64,000 nucleotides of DNA from Chryseobacterium lathyri (GCF_030812195.1 NZ_JAUSSF010000003.1:434001-498000); one strand, 5' to 3'. Shown: positions 8,929-17,944, numbered from the stretch's first letter. Numbers and translations are program-made. The notes: generated by a model from the letters alone, not told the origin.

Positions 8929-10122
8929 CTATTTTTTCTTTTCTTTAAGCTCTTCTTTATCCTTATCGGAAGGGTTCCATACTTTCACCTCAGAATCTTT
9001 GGTAAGGCCTGAAAGAATCTGTACATTGATCCCGTCGCTGGCTCCTAATTTCACATATACTTTTTTGAACTTTCCATCCGGCTGTTTTACTTCTACAAAA
9101 GGAGTGTCTTTTCCGTTCTTCTTTTCGTACTGGATAAGTGATTCATCCAATAGCAATGCATTTTTCTCAGATTTCAGGACAATTTCACCGTTAGCAGAAA
9201 ATCCTGCTCTGATATATTCGTTGTTAGGGTTGTTTACATCCCCTTCTACCGGGAATTTTATGGTTCCCAAATTATCTTTTCCTTTAGGAGCGATCATGGT
9301 CAGTTTTCCTGGAAACGTTTTGTTCTGAAGGGCACCGATCACGATCTTCATATCCATTCCCTGCTTCAGTTTCCCTGCCTGAGCTTCATCTATCTCTCCC
9401 TGGAAGATCAAAGAATTAAGATCTGCAATGGAACAGATGGTTGTACCTGCGTTGAATGAGTTGGCCTCGATTACCTGGCTTCCTACTTTTACAGGAACTT
9501 CAAGCACGGTACCTGCTGCTTTGGAACGGATCTGCGTAGTTGCCAGGCCCTGAAGTTCCGGAGTAGCTCCCGTTTTTACGATCTGTAATCTTTTTTGAGC
9601 TGTAGCCAGCTGCTGGTTGGCATTTCTAAGGGCCTGCTGCTGTGAAAACAATTGCTGCTGCGAGTTTAAGTACTCCTGCTTGGAAATAACGCCCTGCTTG
9701 TACAGCTTTTCCTGCATGGAATATTGCTTCTGCATATTATCTACGTTCATTTTAGCATTACTGATCTGCAGTTGGGAATTCACTACTTCCTGCTGTGCAT
9801 TATTTACATCAGCAATATTAGGGATGATTCTCACAGTAGCAATCAGCTGTCCTGCCGTTACTTTATCTCCTTCATCTACCAGAATTTTATCAATGATTCC
9901 TGCAATATTCGGTTTGATCTCGATCTCTTCTTTTGGGATGATCTTCCCTGTTGCCATTACCTTGTCTTCCATATCCTGGTACTTTGGTTTTCTGGTCAGG
10001 AAAGCTTCACTTTCTTTAGAATTGGATTTCACGAGATACCCGATCCCGGAGAACAATGCCACTGCAAATAAAAGCCCCAGTACAATATAAATGGCTTTTT
10101 TCCAAGTGAATTTCTTTTTCAT
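8929..10122 (-). CDS. HlyD/MacA-type periplasmic adaptor of an ABC exporter
   Basis: A 397 aa membrane-fusion protein. It has one N-terminal membrane helix (about 11-31), then a biotinyl-lipoyl half-motif (NIAGIIDKILVDEGDKVTAGQLIATV), a long Gln/Asn-rich coiled-coil hairpin (about 105-175), the second lipoyl half and a beta-barrel region, ending in a Lys/Glu-rich tail. Such adaptors join an inner-membrane ABC pump to a TolC-like outer-membrane channel. It is last in the ATPase-permease-permease-adaptor set. No TolC gene is in the window. Confidence 0.9.
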   Translation of the reverse strand: MKKKFTWKKAIYIVLGLLFAVALFSGIGYLVKSNSKESEAFLTRKPKYQDMEDKVMATGKIIPKEEIEIKPNIAGIIDKILVDEGDKVTAGQLIATVRIIPNIADVNNAQQEVVNSQLQISNAKMNVDNMQKQYSMQEKLYKQGVISKQEYLNSQQQLFSQQQALRNANQQLATAQKRLQIVKTGATPELQGLATTQIRSKAAGTVLEVPVKVGSQVIEANSFNAGTTICSIADLNSLIFQGEIDEAQAGKLKQGMDMKIVIGALQNKTFPGKLTMIAPKGKDNLGTIKFPVEGDVNNPNNEYIRAGFSANGEIVLKSEKNALLLDESLIQYEKKNGKDTPFVEVKQPDGKFKKVYVKLGASDGINVQILSGLTKDSEVKVWNPSDKDKEELKEKKK

Positions 10123-10170
10123 ATATCTAGTTTATTTTTTACGATTAAAAAGGTTAAAGATTTAAAAACA

Positions 10171-11442
10171 TTATTCTGATCTCAAGGCTTCAATCGGCCG
10201 GATCTTTACTGCACGCTGTGCGGGGATCATCCCGATAATCAGGCCGAGAACCACCATTACGGCCATAGCTCCAAATACATTTCCATAATTTACGGTCGGG
10301 TTATAGAATGGAAACTCGTCCTGGTTCTGGGTCACCATATTTAAAATAATCAGAACAAAGATCCCACACATGAATCCGAGAATTCCTGAAGAAAGGGTAA
10401 TGACAACACTTTCCAGAAGAATCTGGTTTCTTACTTCAGCCGGTTTTGCTCCTAAAGCTCGTCGTATTCCTATTTCTTTTGTCCTTTCTTTTACCGTGAT
10501 CAGAAGGATATTCGAAATGGCAATAACTCCCGCAAGAATAGTCAGTGTTCCTACGATGATCGTTAAAAGCTGCATTCCTGTAAGGAAACCTGTCAGTTTT
10601 TTAAATTCTTTTCCTAAGTTGAAGCTTCCGAAGGCATTGGTATCTTCGGGAGATACTTTATTTTTAGTCTTCAGTACTTGTTTTACATTTTCTTCTACTC
10701 CGTTAACGTTGGCATTGGGCTTGCTTACAATGGCAAACATGTCAATCTGTTCTCCTGCATTATACATTTTTGTATAGGTTGAAAGAGGGATAAAAGCAGT
10801 TCTGTCATTTTCAAAACCACCTCCTTTTTTAACTCTGAAAACACCGATCACGTTAAAGAATATCCCTTTTATATTCACCTGTTTTCCAATGGGATTTTCT
10901 TTTTTCTTGGCATCAAAGAAGTTCTTGTAGATTTCTTCTCCAATTACCACTACATTCTTATTTCCCATAACATCAGCATCGTTGAGATAGCGTCCGAAAA
11001 TAAGTTTTTTCTCAGAAATTTTATTTCCTACCGCATAGTCTCCTGTAAGAGAATAAGTGCTGCTTTTACCGTTTCTGGACATGGACTCGCCGGGCGTTCC
11101 GGTAAAGCTTCCTCTGGCATTCTGTGGAGAGATATAATCTATTGCAGTCACTTTTCTTTTCAGCATTTCCATATCTGATAACTGGAGGTGAACTTCCCTT
11201 CCTTTCGGAAATCCATCAAATGGAATAGAAGTTTTCTGAGCCCAAAGAAAAATAGAGTTGGTCGCAAATCCGGAGAATAGCTTATCGAAACCATTTTCCA
11301 TTCCTTTTGCTGCTCCAAGAAGACTCACATACAAAAACATTCCCCAGCCTACACCAATCATGGTAAGGAATGTTCGGAGCTTATTATTCCTCAGTGAATA
11401 ATAAATTTCCTGCCAAGTATCTTTTTTAAATAAAATGTTCAC
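10171..11442 (-). CDS. MacB-like ABC transporter permease
   Basis: A 423 aa permease. It has one membrane helix near residues 21-45, a large periplasmic MacB core domain (about 50-280) and three C-terminal helices ending in MIPAQRAVKIRPIEALRSE, the classic FtsX/MacB end. ERTKEIGIRRALGA is the cytoplasmic coupling segment. In this operon the ATPase is a separate protein. MacB systems export peptides, toxins or siderophores without moving substrate across the inner membrane. Paralogous to the next gene upstream, so the pump is probably a heterodimer of the two permeases. Confidence 0.9.
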   Translation of the reverse strand: MNILFKKDTWQEIYYSLRNNKLRTFLTMIGVGWGMFLYVSLLGAAKGMENGFDKLFSGFATNSIFLWAQKTSIPFDGFPKGREVHLQLSDMEMLKRKVTAIDYISPQNARGSFTGTPGESMSRNGKSSTYSLTGDYAVGNKISEKKLIFGRYLNDADVMGNKNVVVIGEEIYKNFFDAKKKENPIGKQVNIKGIFFNVIGVFRVKKGGGFENDRTAFIPLSTYTKMYNAGEQIDMFAIVSKPNANVNGVEENVKQVLKTKNKVSPEDTNAFGSFNLGKEFKKLTGFLTGMQLLTIIVGTLTILAGVIAISNILLITVKERTKEIGIRRALGAKPAEVRNQILLESVVITLSSGILGFMCGIFVLIILNMVTQNQDEFPFYNPTVNYGNVFGAMAVMVVLGLIIGMIPAQRAVKIRPIEALRSE

Positions 11443-11527
11443 TTCTTTGAGTTATAAGTTTATAATAATACTATGAGTGATGATTGATAATTGATACTGT
11501 CGTAAGAATCATCTGATTATCTTATCA

Positions 11528-12757
11528 CTATTCAGTTCTGAGAGCTTCTATCGGTTTGATCCTGGAAGCTCTGTATGCCGGAACGAATCCTGCAATAAGC
11601 CCTGAACACACCAAAGCTATAAATGCCATGAAAATGGTTCCCCATCCTACGCTCGGGCTTTTGATGAAATATTCTTCAAGACTGTCTCCTATTAAGCTAA
11701 GCGCCAATACTCCCACTGCAACTCCAACAATTCCTGAAACTACCGTGATCACAACACTTTCCTGTACAATAAGCGCTACAATACTTCTCGGTTTGGCTCC
11801 AATAGCTTTACGTACACCGATTTCCTTGGTTCTTTCCTTTACGATATACACCATGATATTACTGATCCCGATAATTCCTGCCAGCAATGTTCCCAGTCCG
11901 ATAAAACCTACAATCAGGGTAAGCACTGCCATAAACTGGAAGGTCTCGTTCATATTCTGGGCATTATTCCAGACACGGACTCCATTTTCATCATCGGGAG
12001 CAACATTCTTCCTGGCTTTTAACCGGTCTTTAAGCTCATCACCATACTTTATGGCTTCCTGTGGGGTTAATTTCTCATTATAGGCGATATATGCTGTAGA
12101 TACTGTATCGGAACCTTTTTTCATCTGCTGAAGGGTCGTAATTGGAACGGTAATATGTCTTTCGTCCCAGTCTCCGCCGTCATCGGAAAATACGCCCACT
12201 ACTTTGAACATGGTTCCGTTGATATTTAGGTCTTTTCCAACCGGGCTTCCGTTTTTGATCAAGTCACGCTGAACCATTCTTCCGATCACCGCTACATTCT
12301 GCTTTCTTGTAAGGTCCATAGGCGAAAGATAGCGCCCATCCAGCATCTTCCTGTTCTCAATCGTCTTTTCTCCCGGTTCCGCTCCGTTGATCTGGTAAGT
12401 ACCGCTTTCCTTCCCGTATTTTACCATTAAACTTGTGGTATATCTTGGGCTGGCATCACCTACTTTTTCTTTATCTGTATTAATCAGGAAATCATAATCT
12501 TCATTATCCATCGTGACCGTTCTGTCAGACTGAAGTCCTTTATAGGCCAGCGTGGTTTTGCCTGTATAGATCGTGATAAGATTCTGTGCATCTCTTGCAA
12601 AACCTTCGGTAAAGGCATTCTGAAGCCCTTTCCCTATTCCGAAAAGAACAACAAAAATAAAAAGCCCCAAAGCCACTGTAAACCCCGAAAGCACCGTCCG
12701 CAATACGTTACTGCGAATAGAACTGAATATTTCCTGCCAACGATCTAGGTCAAACAT
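11528..12757 (-). CDS. MacB-like ABC transporter permease (paralogue)
   Basis: A 409 aa permease with the same plan as its neighbour: DRWQEIFSSIRSNVLRTVLS start, one N-terminal helix, a periplasmic core, the coupling motif ERTKEIGVRKAIGA and three C-terminal helices ending FVPAYRASRIKPIEALRTE. The two permeases align along their length but are clearly diverged. The pair presumably forms the pump dimer with the ATPase at 13382-14071. Substrate unknown. Confidence 0.9.
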   Translation of the reverse strand: MFDLDRWQEIFSSIRSNVLRTVLSGFTVALGLFIFVVLFGIGKGLQNAFTEGFARDAQNLITIYTGKTTLAYKGLQSDRTVTMDNEDYDFLINTDKEKVGDASPRYTTSLMVKYGKESGTYQINGAEPGEKTIENRKMLDGRYLSPMDLTRKQNVAVIGRMVQRDLIKNGSPVGKDLNINGTMFKVVGVFSDDGGDWDERHITVPITTLQQMKKGSDTVSTAYIAYNEKLTPQEAIKYGDELKDRLKARKNVAPDDENGVRVWNNAQNMNETFQFMAVLTLIVGFIGLGTLLAGIIGISNIMVYIVKERTKEIGVRKAIGAKPRSIVALIVQESVVITVVSGIVGVAVGVLALSLIGDSLEEYFIKSPSVGWGTIFMAFIALVCSGLIAGFVPAYRASRIKPIEALRTE

Positions 12758-12780
12758 AGTTTTTATTTTTTACTTTGTAA

Positions 12781-12836
12781 AAGTCAATTAACTGCGTTGT
12801 AAATTTTCTCCGAAGTCAATTAACCCTGTTGTCAAT
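12781..12836. repeat. Two-copy direct repeat, 32-bp period
   Basis: AAGTCAATTAACTGCGTTGTAAAT (12781-12804) recurs as AAGTCAATTAACCCTGTTGTCAAT (12813-12836), with 20 of 24 positions alike. It lies between the permease and the broken S23 gene. Confidence 0.5.
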
Positions 12837-12905
12837 GGTAAAGTTGTTCTTAAAGTAGATTCTTTACAAATTTTAATTCACTATTGACAATTCACAACTA
12901 ATTTT

Positions 12906-13261
12906 TTATCCTTTTTTCAACATTCCGCTTAATAAAATAAATGTTGTTTTTATTAAATTTTCAATTTTTACTAATTCTTCTTTTTTGATATAATTACAGT
13001 CTATAACTATATCAAACATGAATCTAATTCTATAACCGAGCCTCTGGCTATTTCAAAATATCTTTTCCTTTCAATTTCCGATCTTCTGGAACATCCTTCC
13101 GTTATATTTAAAACTACCGAAGTTGAAGCTCTCCGTATCTGATCTGTCAGATTAAATCTTTCACTATCCGGAATCACAGATAAAATTTTATAACATTCAA
13201 TTCTTAACTGTCTGGCCGATTGATAAACATCAAGTTTATAGTGGTTCAGATTTAAAAACAT
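12906..13261 (-). pseudogene. Frameshifted four-helix-bundle (S23 / 23S rRNA intervening-sequence) protein
   Basis: The N-terminal 84 codons (13261 to a TAG at 13007) read FLNLNHYKLDVYQSARQLRI... with the S23 hallmarks LTDQIRRASTSVVLNITEG (about 43-61) and YFEIARGSVIELDSC. Reading then breaks: if one T is added in the TTT at 13014-13016, the frame continues as FDIVIDCNYIKKEELVKIEN... to a TAA at 12906-12908, giving 118 aa, the usual family length. So this is a one-base deletion or a sequencing slip. S23-type genes are mobile passengers found in rRNA intervening sequences and elsewhere; their function is unsettled. It sits inside the ABC exporter operon. Confidence 0.75.
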
Positions 13262-13289
13262 GATTATTTTTTTTCATTTGTATTGGTGT

Positions 13290-13381
13290 GTTTGTATAAC
13301 TTAATTTCTAATTAAAATTGATTTTTCAACATTCACAATTCACTTGCGAAGCAAAATTCACCATTCACCATCTACCATCAC
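13290..13381. repeat. Low-complexity intergenic repeat block (TTCAC motif)
   Basis: Reads as degenerate repetitions of ATTCACAATTCAC / ATTCACCATTCACCAT. A related piece (TTCACTATTGACAATTCACAAC) lies at about 12878-12900, so similar blocks flank the broken S23 gene. Function unknown. Confidence 0.4.
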
Positions 13382-14071
13382 CTACAAAACAATCTGCTTA
13401 ATAAACTCATCACTTTCTATGATGCCGTCTTTCAGTATTACATTTCTTTTGGTCTGTGCCGCCACGTCGGGTTCGTGGGTGACAACGATAATAGTTCTGC
13501 CTTCATTATTGATATCCTGAAGGAGTTTCATAATATCATGGGTCGTTTTTGAATCCAGTGCTCCGGTTGGCTCATCGGCCAGAACCACTTTAGGATCTGT
13601 GATCAACGCCCGTGCAATGGCTACCCTCTGTTTCTGCCCTCCCGAAAGCTCATTGGGAAGGTGGCCGGCCCATTGTGCAAGACCCACTTTTTCCAGATAT
13701 TCCAGTGCTTTCTGGTTACGTTCTTTTCTCGGAACATTCTGATAGTATAAAGGAAGCGCTACATTTTCCAAAGCTGTTTTATAGCTGATCAGGTTAAAAG
13801 ACTGAAAAATAAAGCCCAGAAATTTGCTTCTGTACTCTGCAGCTTTTACTTCAGACAGATGCTCAATCGGAACATTATCCAGCTCATAAGTTCCTGAATC
13901 TTTTTCATCCAGAATACCGATGATATTAAGAAGCGTAGATTTCCCGGAACCGGAACTTCCCATAATAGAAACAAACTCTCCTTCGGAAATATTAAGATTA
14001 ATCCCCTTAAGAACGTGCAGCTTGCTTTTCCCCGTATCGTATGATTTATGTAAATCCTGAATTACTAACAT
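13382..14071 (-). CDS. MacB/LolD-type ABC transporter ATP-binding protein
   Basis: A 229 aa ATPase: Walker [10 protein letters not shown] (38-46), signature [10 protein letters not shown] (142-151), Walker [10 protein letters not shown] (162-170) and H-loop VVTHE. The [15 protein letters not shown] insert is typical of the MacB/LolD/FtsE subfamily. It powers the two permeases encoded downstream. The operon order ATPase, (S23), permease, permease, adaptor is interrupted only by the broken S23 gene. Confidence 0.93.
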   Translation of the reverse strand: MLVIQDLHKSYDTGKSKLHVLKGINLNISEGEFVSIMGSSGSGKSTLLNIIGILDEKDSGTYELDNVPIEHLSEVKAAEYRSKFLGFIFQSFNLISYKTALENVALPLYYQNVPRKERNQKALEYLEKVGLAQWAGHLPNELSGGQKQRVAIARALITDPKVVLADEPTGALDSKTTHDIMKLLQDINNEGRTIIVVTHEPDVAAQTKRNVILKDGIIESDEFIKQIVL

Positions 14072-14496
14072 TAAGTGATGCTTGTTTTATACCCAATAAG
14101 TAGATGATATTTTCAATTTGTTACAAGAACAATAATTTATTCGAATATTTTATTGTTTAACTTATTAATCCTTTATTTACAGTACATTACAAAAAAGTGT
14201 TTAACTGTAACTTTAATTTTTCATTTATTTTTTATCAATAACCCCTTCTAAGCCATTATCCGTGCTGGTTTCATGTAAATGTGGAAAACTTTTACAGTTA
14301 AAACTCAGCCAATTAGTATTTACCCCTTTCAAAATCAGTTCTTTTTTTCGAACTTTGTCATTAGTTCTTTACAAGAAACCGACACTTATGAATGTGAATA
14401 TGTTTCTCATGTAAATACCAAACATACAAGAAGTTAAGCATTACTTCAGCGTTATCCACAGTGATGCAGATTATTTAATTTTAAAGCTATTTTAAT
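14072..14496. promoter_or_regulatory. 425-bp divergent intergenic region with DnaA-box-like sites before nrdB
   Basis: No gene is visible. It lies between the divergent ABC ATPase and nrdB genes. TTATCCACA at 14452-14460 is an exact match to the strict DnaA box, and TGTGGAAAA at 14280-14288 differs from the reverse box TGTGGATAA at one position. In Escherichia coli nrdAB is controlled by DnaA boxes in its promoter; whether that applies here is inference. No clear TAnnTTTG promoter with a spaced TTTG was found. Confidence 0.45.
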
Positions 14497-15471
14497 ATGG
14501 GAATTTTCGATAAAAGAGTAAGTTACAAGCCATTTGAATACCCTGAGGTTCTTCAGTTTGTAGAGGCGATCAACAAATCGTTCTGGGTGCATTCGGAAGT
14601 GGATTTTACTGCAGATGTTCAGGATTTTCATTCGCAGTTAGAGCCGCACGAAAAACATGCTGTGAAAAATGCACTTTTAGCCATTGCACAGATCGAGGTG
14701 TCTGTAAAGACATTCTGGGGAAACCTATACAATCACTTGCCAAAACCTGAATTCAACGGACTTGGAGCTACTTTTGCAGAATGCGAATTCCGTCATTCTG
14801 AAGCCTATTCCCGATTGGTAGAGGTATTGGGATATAACGAAGAATTTTCGAATGTTATAGAAATTCCTGCCGTGAAAAAAAGAATTGACTTCCTGTCCAA
14901 TGTTCTGAAACACGCCAATTCTACAACACCGAAAGAATATGTATCTTCTCTTTTATTATTCAGTATCCTGATCGAAAACGTATCGCTATTCTCACAATTT
15001 GCGATCATCCTTTCTTTCACAAGATTCAAGGGATATATGAAGAATGTTTCCAATATCATCGCATGGACATCTGTTGACGAGCAGATTCACGCCAACGCAG
15101 GAATCTACCTGATCAACAAGATCCGTGAAGAACAGCCTGATCTGTTAACAGATTCAGATATCGAGGACATTTATACCTTGGTAGATCAGTCCATTGAGCT
15201 GGAAAGTGAGATCCTGGACTGGATCTTTGAACTGGGAGAATTAAGCGTTTTCTCAAAAGAAGATCTTCTGAATTTCATGAAATACCGTGTAGACGACAGC
15301 TTAAAGAAAATCGACATGGAAACCCGTTACAACGTTTCTCCTGAACAATACCGTCCAATGAAGTGGTTTGAAGAAGAAGTTTTCGCGAATTCTATGGATG
15401 ATTTCTTTGCCAAAAGACCGGTAGATTACACGAAACACGATAAGAGTATTACGGCGAACGATTTGTTTTAA
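14497..15471 (+). CDS. nrdB: Ribonucleoside-diphosphate reductase class I beta subunit
   Basis: A 324 aa dimetal subunit. Likely metal ligands are E67, E97, H100 (AECEFRHSEAY), E161, E196 and H199 (SVDEQIH). Y104, four residues after H100, takes the place of the radical tyrosine Y122 of E. coli, so a tyrosyl-radical enzyme is expected. The protein begins MGIFDKRVSYKPFEYP, directly at the catalytic core, with no N-terminal ATP-cone. It opens the nrdB - ABM-like - nrdA set and makes deoxynucleotides with NrdA. Confidence 0.96.
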   Translation: MGIFDKRVSYKPFEYPEVLQFVEAINKSFWVHSEVDFTADVQDFHSQLEPHEKHAVKNALLAIAQIEVSVKTFWGNLYNHLPKPEFNGLGATFAECEFRHSEAYSRLVEVLGYNEEFSNVIEIPAVKKRIDFLSNVLKHANSTTPKEYVSSLLLFSILIENVSLFSQFAIILSFTRFKGYMKNVSNIIAWTSVDEQIHANAGIYLINKIREEQPDLLTDSDIEDIYTLVDQSIELESEILDWIFELGELSVFSKEDLLNFMKYRVDDSLKKIDMETRYNVSPEQYRPMKWFEEEVFANSMDDFFAKRPVDYTKHDKSITANDLF

Positions 15472-15480
15472 TAAGTGAAT

Positions 15481-15600
15481 AAATGTAGCGCGAGCGAAGC
15501 GAGCGTCAAAGCAGATAGTATCAGCAATATCATATTGAGTCTATCGAAGCATTTTATTCAAATAAAATTTCTTCATTTCCCGGAATGACAAAATAATTCA
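15481..15600. repeat. REP-like intergenic repeat mosaic
   Basis: Holds GCGAGCGAAGCGAGCG (near-tandem GCGAGCGA/GCGAGCGT), then TTGAGTCTATCGAAGCAT and CATTTCCCGGAATGACAAA. Read on the minus strand these are TTTGTCATTCCGGGAAATG and ATGCTTCGATAGACTCAA, similar in style to dispersed 'GTCATTCCG...' and 'CTTCGACAGGCTCA' intergenic elements of Bacteroidota. Placed between nrdB and the next gene. Copy number elsewhere cannot be seen here. Confidence 0.45.
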
Positions 15601-15611
15601 AAGCACAAAAA

Positions 15612-15899
15612 ATGATCAATGTAATCGTAACCTACACCGTAAATCCTGAATACGTTTCAGAGAACAAAACCCGTATTCAAACATTTCTTGATGATTTTAA
15701 AAATCTGGATCAGGAAACATTTGAGTATAAGGTGTATGTAAAAGAAGACGGGGTTACCTTTTTACATTATTCAAACTACATCAATGAAGAAGTTCAGCAT
15801 GAGGTTTTGAATACCCCTTCTTTTAAGAAATTTCAAAGATTAAGAGATGAAAGCGGACTGAACGGTACGCACAAAGTGGACATATTACAATCAATATAA
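15612..15899 (+). CDS. Small ABM-like (quinol monooxygenase fold) protein
   Basis: A 95 aa soluble protein: MINVIVTYTVNPEYVSENKTRIQTFLDDF... FKKFQRLRDESG. The strand-helix-strand pattern and length fit the dimeric alpha/beta-barrel ABM superfamily, but no catalytic motif decides the activity. It sits between nrdB and nrdA on the same strand, so it is probably co-transcribed. A role connected with ribonucleotide reduction is only guilt by position. Confidence 0.6.
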   Translation: MINVIVTYTVNPEYVSENKTRIQTFLDDFKNLDQETFEYKVYVKEDGVTFLHYSNYINEEVQHEVLNTPSFKKFQRLRDESGLNGTHKVDILQSI

Positions 15900-15909
15900 A
15901 AAGCAACAA

Positions 15910-15940
15910 AATTCCGGAGCATAAACACTGTTCCGGAATT
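15910..15940 (+). promoter_or_regulatory. Stem-loop in the leader of nrdA
   Basis: AATTCCGGA and TCCGGAATT form a perfect 9-bp stem with a 13-nt loop, ending 16 bp before the nrdA ATG. No U-run follows, so it is not a standard terminator. It could process or stabilise the nrdA message or set the NrdA/NrdB ratio (inference). Confidence 0.55.
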
Positions 15941-15956
15941 CGAAAATATAACATCT

Positions 15957-17615
15957 ATGGAAGAACAAAATTCAAATATATGGTGGCTCAATGAAGAGTC
16001 TGAGCAGATGCTGAACAGAGGATATCTGTTAAAAGGAGAAACTGTGGACGGAGCCATCGACAGAATTACGACTGCAGCTGCAAAAAAATTATACAAGCCG
16101 GAACTACAGCCTGCTTTCAAAGAAATGATCACCAAAGGATGGATCAGCTTCTCATCTCCCGTTTGGGCGAATATGGGAACACAGAGAGGTCTTCCTATTT
16201 CTTGTTTCAACGTTCACATTCCGGACAGCATCGAAGGAATTACCCACAAAATGGGTGAAGTGATCATGCAGACGAAAATCGGAGGGGGAACTTCAGGGTA
16301 TTTCGGAGAACTTAGAAACAGAGGTACGGCAGTGACGGATAACGGAAAATCTTCAGGGGCGGTTTCGTTCATGAAGTTATTCGATACTGCAATGGATGTG
16401 GTTTCTCAGGGAGGCGTAAGAAGAGGTGCTTTTGCCGCTTATCTGGATATTGACCATGGTGATATTGAAGAATTCTTATCAATCAAAGATATCGGTAGCC
16501 CGATCCAGAACCTGTTTACAGGGATCTGTGTTCCTGATTACTGGATGCAGGATATGATTGATGGGGATATGGATAAACGTAAAATCTGGGCAAGAGTTCT
16601 TGAAAGCCGCCAGCAGAAAGGTCTTCCATATATATTCTTTACTGATAATGTTAACAGAAACAAGCCTCAGGTTTATAAGGATCTGGGAATGCCTGTCAAT
16701 GCAAGTAATCTTTGCTCTGAGATCATGCTTCCTTCTACCAGAGAAGAATCTTTCATCTGCTGTTTATCTTCCATGAACCTGGAATTGTATGATGAGTGGA
16801 AAGATACTGATGCCGTAAAACTGGCTGTCTATTTCCTGGATGCTGTTTTAACTGAATTTATCGAAAAAACTGAAGGAAACTACTACCTGCAGGGAGCAAG
16901 AAACTTCGCAATGCGTCACAGAGCTCTTGGATTAGGGGTTTTAGGATACCATTCTTATTTACAGAAAAACATGATCCCGTTTGAAAGTTTTGAGGCAACT
17001 CAGTTCAACGCAAGGGCTTTCAAACATATCAAAGAACAGGCGGAAACTGCTTCAAGAGAATTAGCCAATATCTACGGCGAGCCGGAACTGTTAAAAGGGT
17101 ACGGATTGAGAAATACTACCACAATGGCTATTGCTCCTACCACTTCAAGTTCTGCGATCTTAGGACAGACTTCTCCCGGAATTGAGCCGTTTGCTTCCAA
17201 CTATTATAAAGCAGGTCTTGCCAAAGGAAACTTTATGCGTAAGAACAAATATTTAGCAAAATTATTGGAAGAAAAAGGTCTTGATAACGAAGAAACCTGG
17301 AGAACCATTATGCTGAACCACGGTTCTGTACAGCACCTGAAAGAGCTGACTGATGAAGAGAAAGCAGTATTCAAAACATTCAAAGAGATTTCTCCAATGG
17401 AAATCATCTCTCAGGCTGCTCAAAGACAGCAATATATTGACCAGGCCCAATCCCTGAACTTACAGATTCCATCTACAATGCCTGTAAAAGATGTTAATTA
17501 CCTTTATATTGAGGCATGGAAGAAAGGGGTAAAAACTCTTTACTATCAAAGAAGTTCTTCTGTTTCTAAGGAAATGATGGTCAATTTTGTGACCTGTTCT
17601 GCTTGCGAAGCATAA
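15957..17615 (+). CDS. nrdA: Ribonucleoside-diphosphate reductase class I alpha subunit, short form
   Basis: A 552 aa catalytic subunit. Active-site residues are C83 (LPISCFNVH), N251, C253 and E255 (NASNLCSEI), and C268/C269 (ICCLSSMN). Y529-Y530 (TLYYQRS) form the radical path, and the C-terminal TCSACEA (C547, C550) is the CXXC that receives electrons. E. coli NrdA is 761 aa. Here the N-terminus starts close to the 10-helix barrel and there is no ATP-cone, the domain that normally gives dATP shut-off. NrdB lacks it too. Complete and apparently functional. Confidence 0.95.
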   Translation: MEEQNSNIWWLNEESEQMLNRGYLLKGETVDGAIDRITTAAAKKLYKPELQPAFKEMITKGWISFSSPVWANMGTQRGLPISCFNVHIPDSIEGITHKMGEVIMQTKIGGGTSGYFGELRNRGTAVTDNGKSSGAVSFMKLFDTAMDVVSQGGVRRGAFAAYLDIDHGDIEEFLSIKDIGSPIQNLFTGICVPDYWMQDMIDGDMDKRKIWARVLESRQQKGLPYIFFTDNVNRNKPQVYKDLGMPVNASNLCSEIMLPSTREESFICCLSSMNLELYDEWKDTDAVKLAVYFLDAVLTEFIEKTEGNYYLQGARNFAMRHRALGLGVLGYHSYLQKNMIPFESFEATQFNARAFKHIKEQAETASRELANIYGEPELLKGYGLRNTTTMAIAPTTSSSAILGQTSPGIEPFASNYYKAGLAKGNFMRKNKYLAKLLEEKGLDNEETWRTIMLNHGSVQHLKELTDEEKAVFKTFKEISPMEIISQAAQRQQYIDQAQSLNLQIPSTMPVKDVNYLYIEAWKKGVKTLYYQRSSSVSKEMMVNFVTCSACEA

Positions 17616-17648
17616 TAATATCTTAATAATAACATTTATATAATATCA

Positions 17649-17676
17649 AAGCACACTCTAAAAAGTGTGCTTTTTA
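17649..17676 (+). terminator. Terminator after nrdA
   Basis: AAAGCACACT ctaaa AAGTGTGCTTTTT: a strong hairpin followed by a U-run, 33 bp after the nrdA stop. The following 268 bp up to 17944 hold only AT-rich DNA with one TACATTTG (17838-17845), a possible -7 box for the next gene. Confidence 0.85.
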
Positions 17677-17944
17677 TTTATAATTAAATTTTAACACATC
17701 TTAACATTTAAATTAAAAAATTTAATTTCCTGCTTAATCTTCCGTTAATACTGAAAATATTCACTCACTGTTCCCAGAAACGTGAATCAAGTATCTGCAG
17801 TATAAATTTTTAGCAGTTATTATTAGTAATTTTTATATACATTTGTTAAAATTCTATAATACAGAATTTTAAATTATTTATTATTGGCAAGAAATTTGTT
17901 AATAGTACACAACACAAAAACAACACAAAAAAAATTATTTCGAA

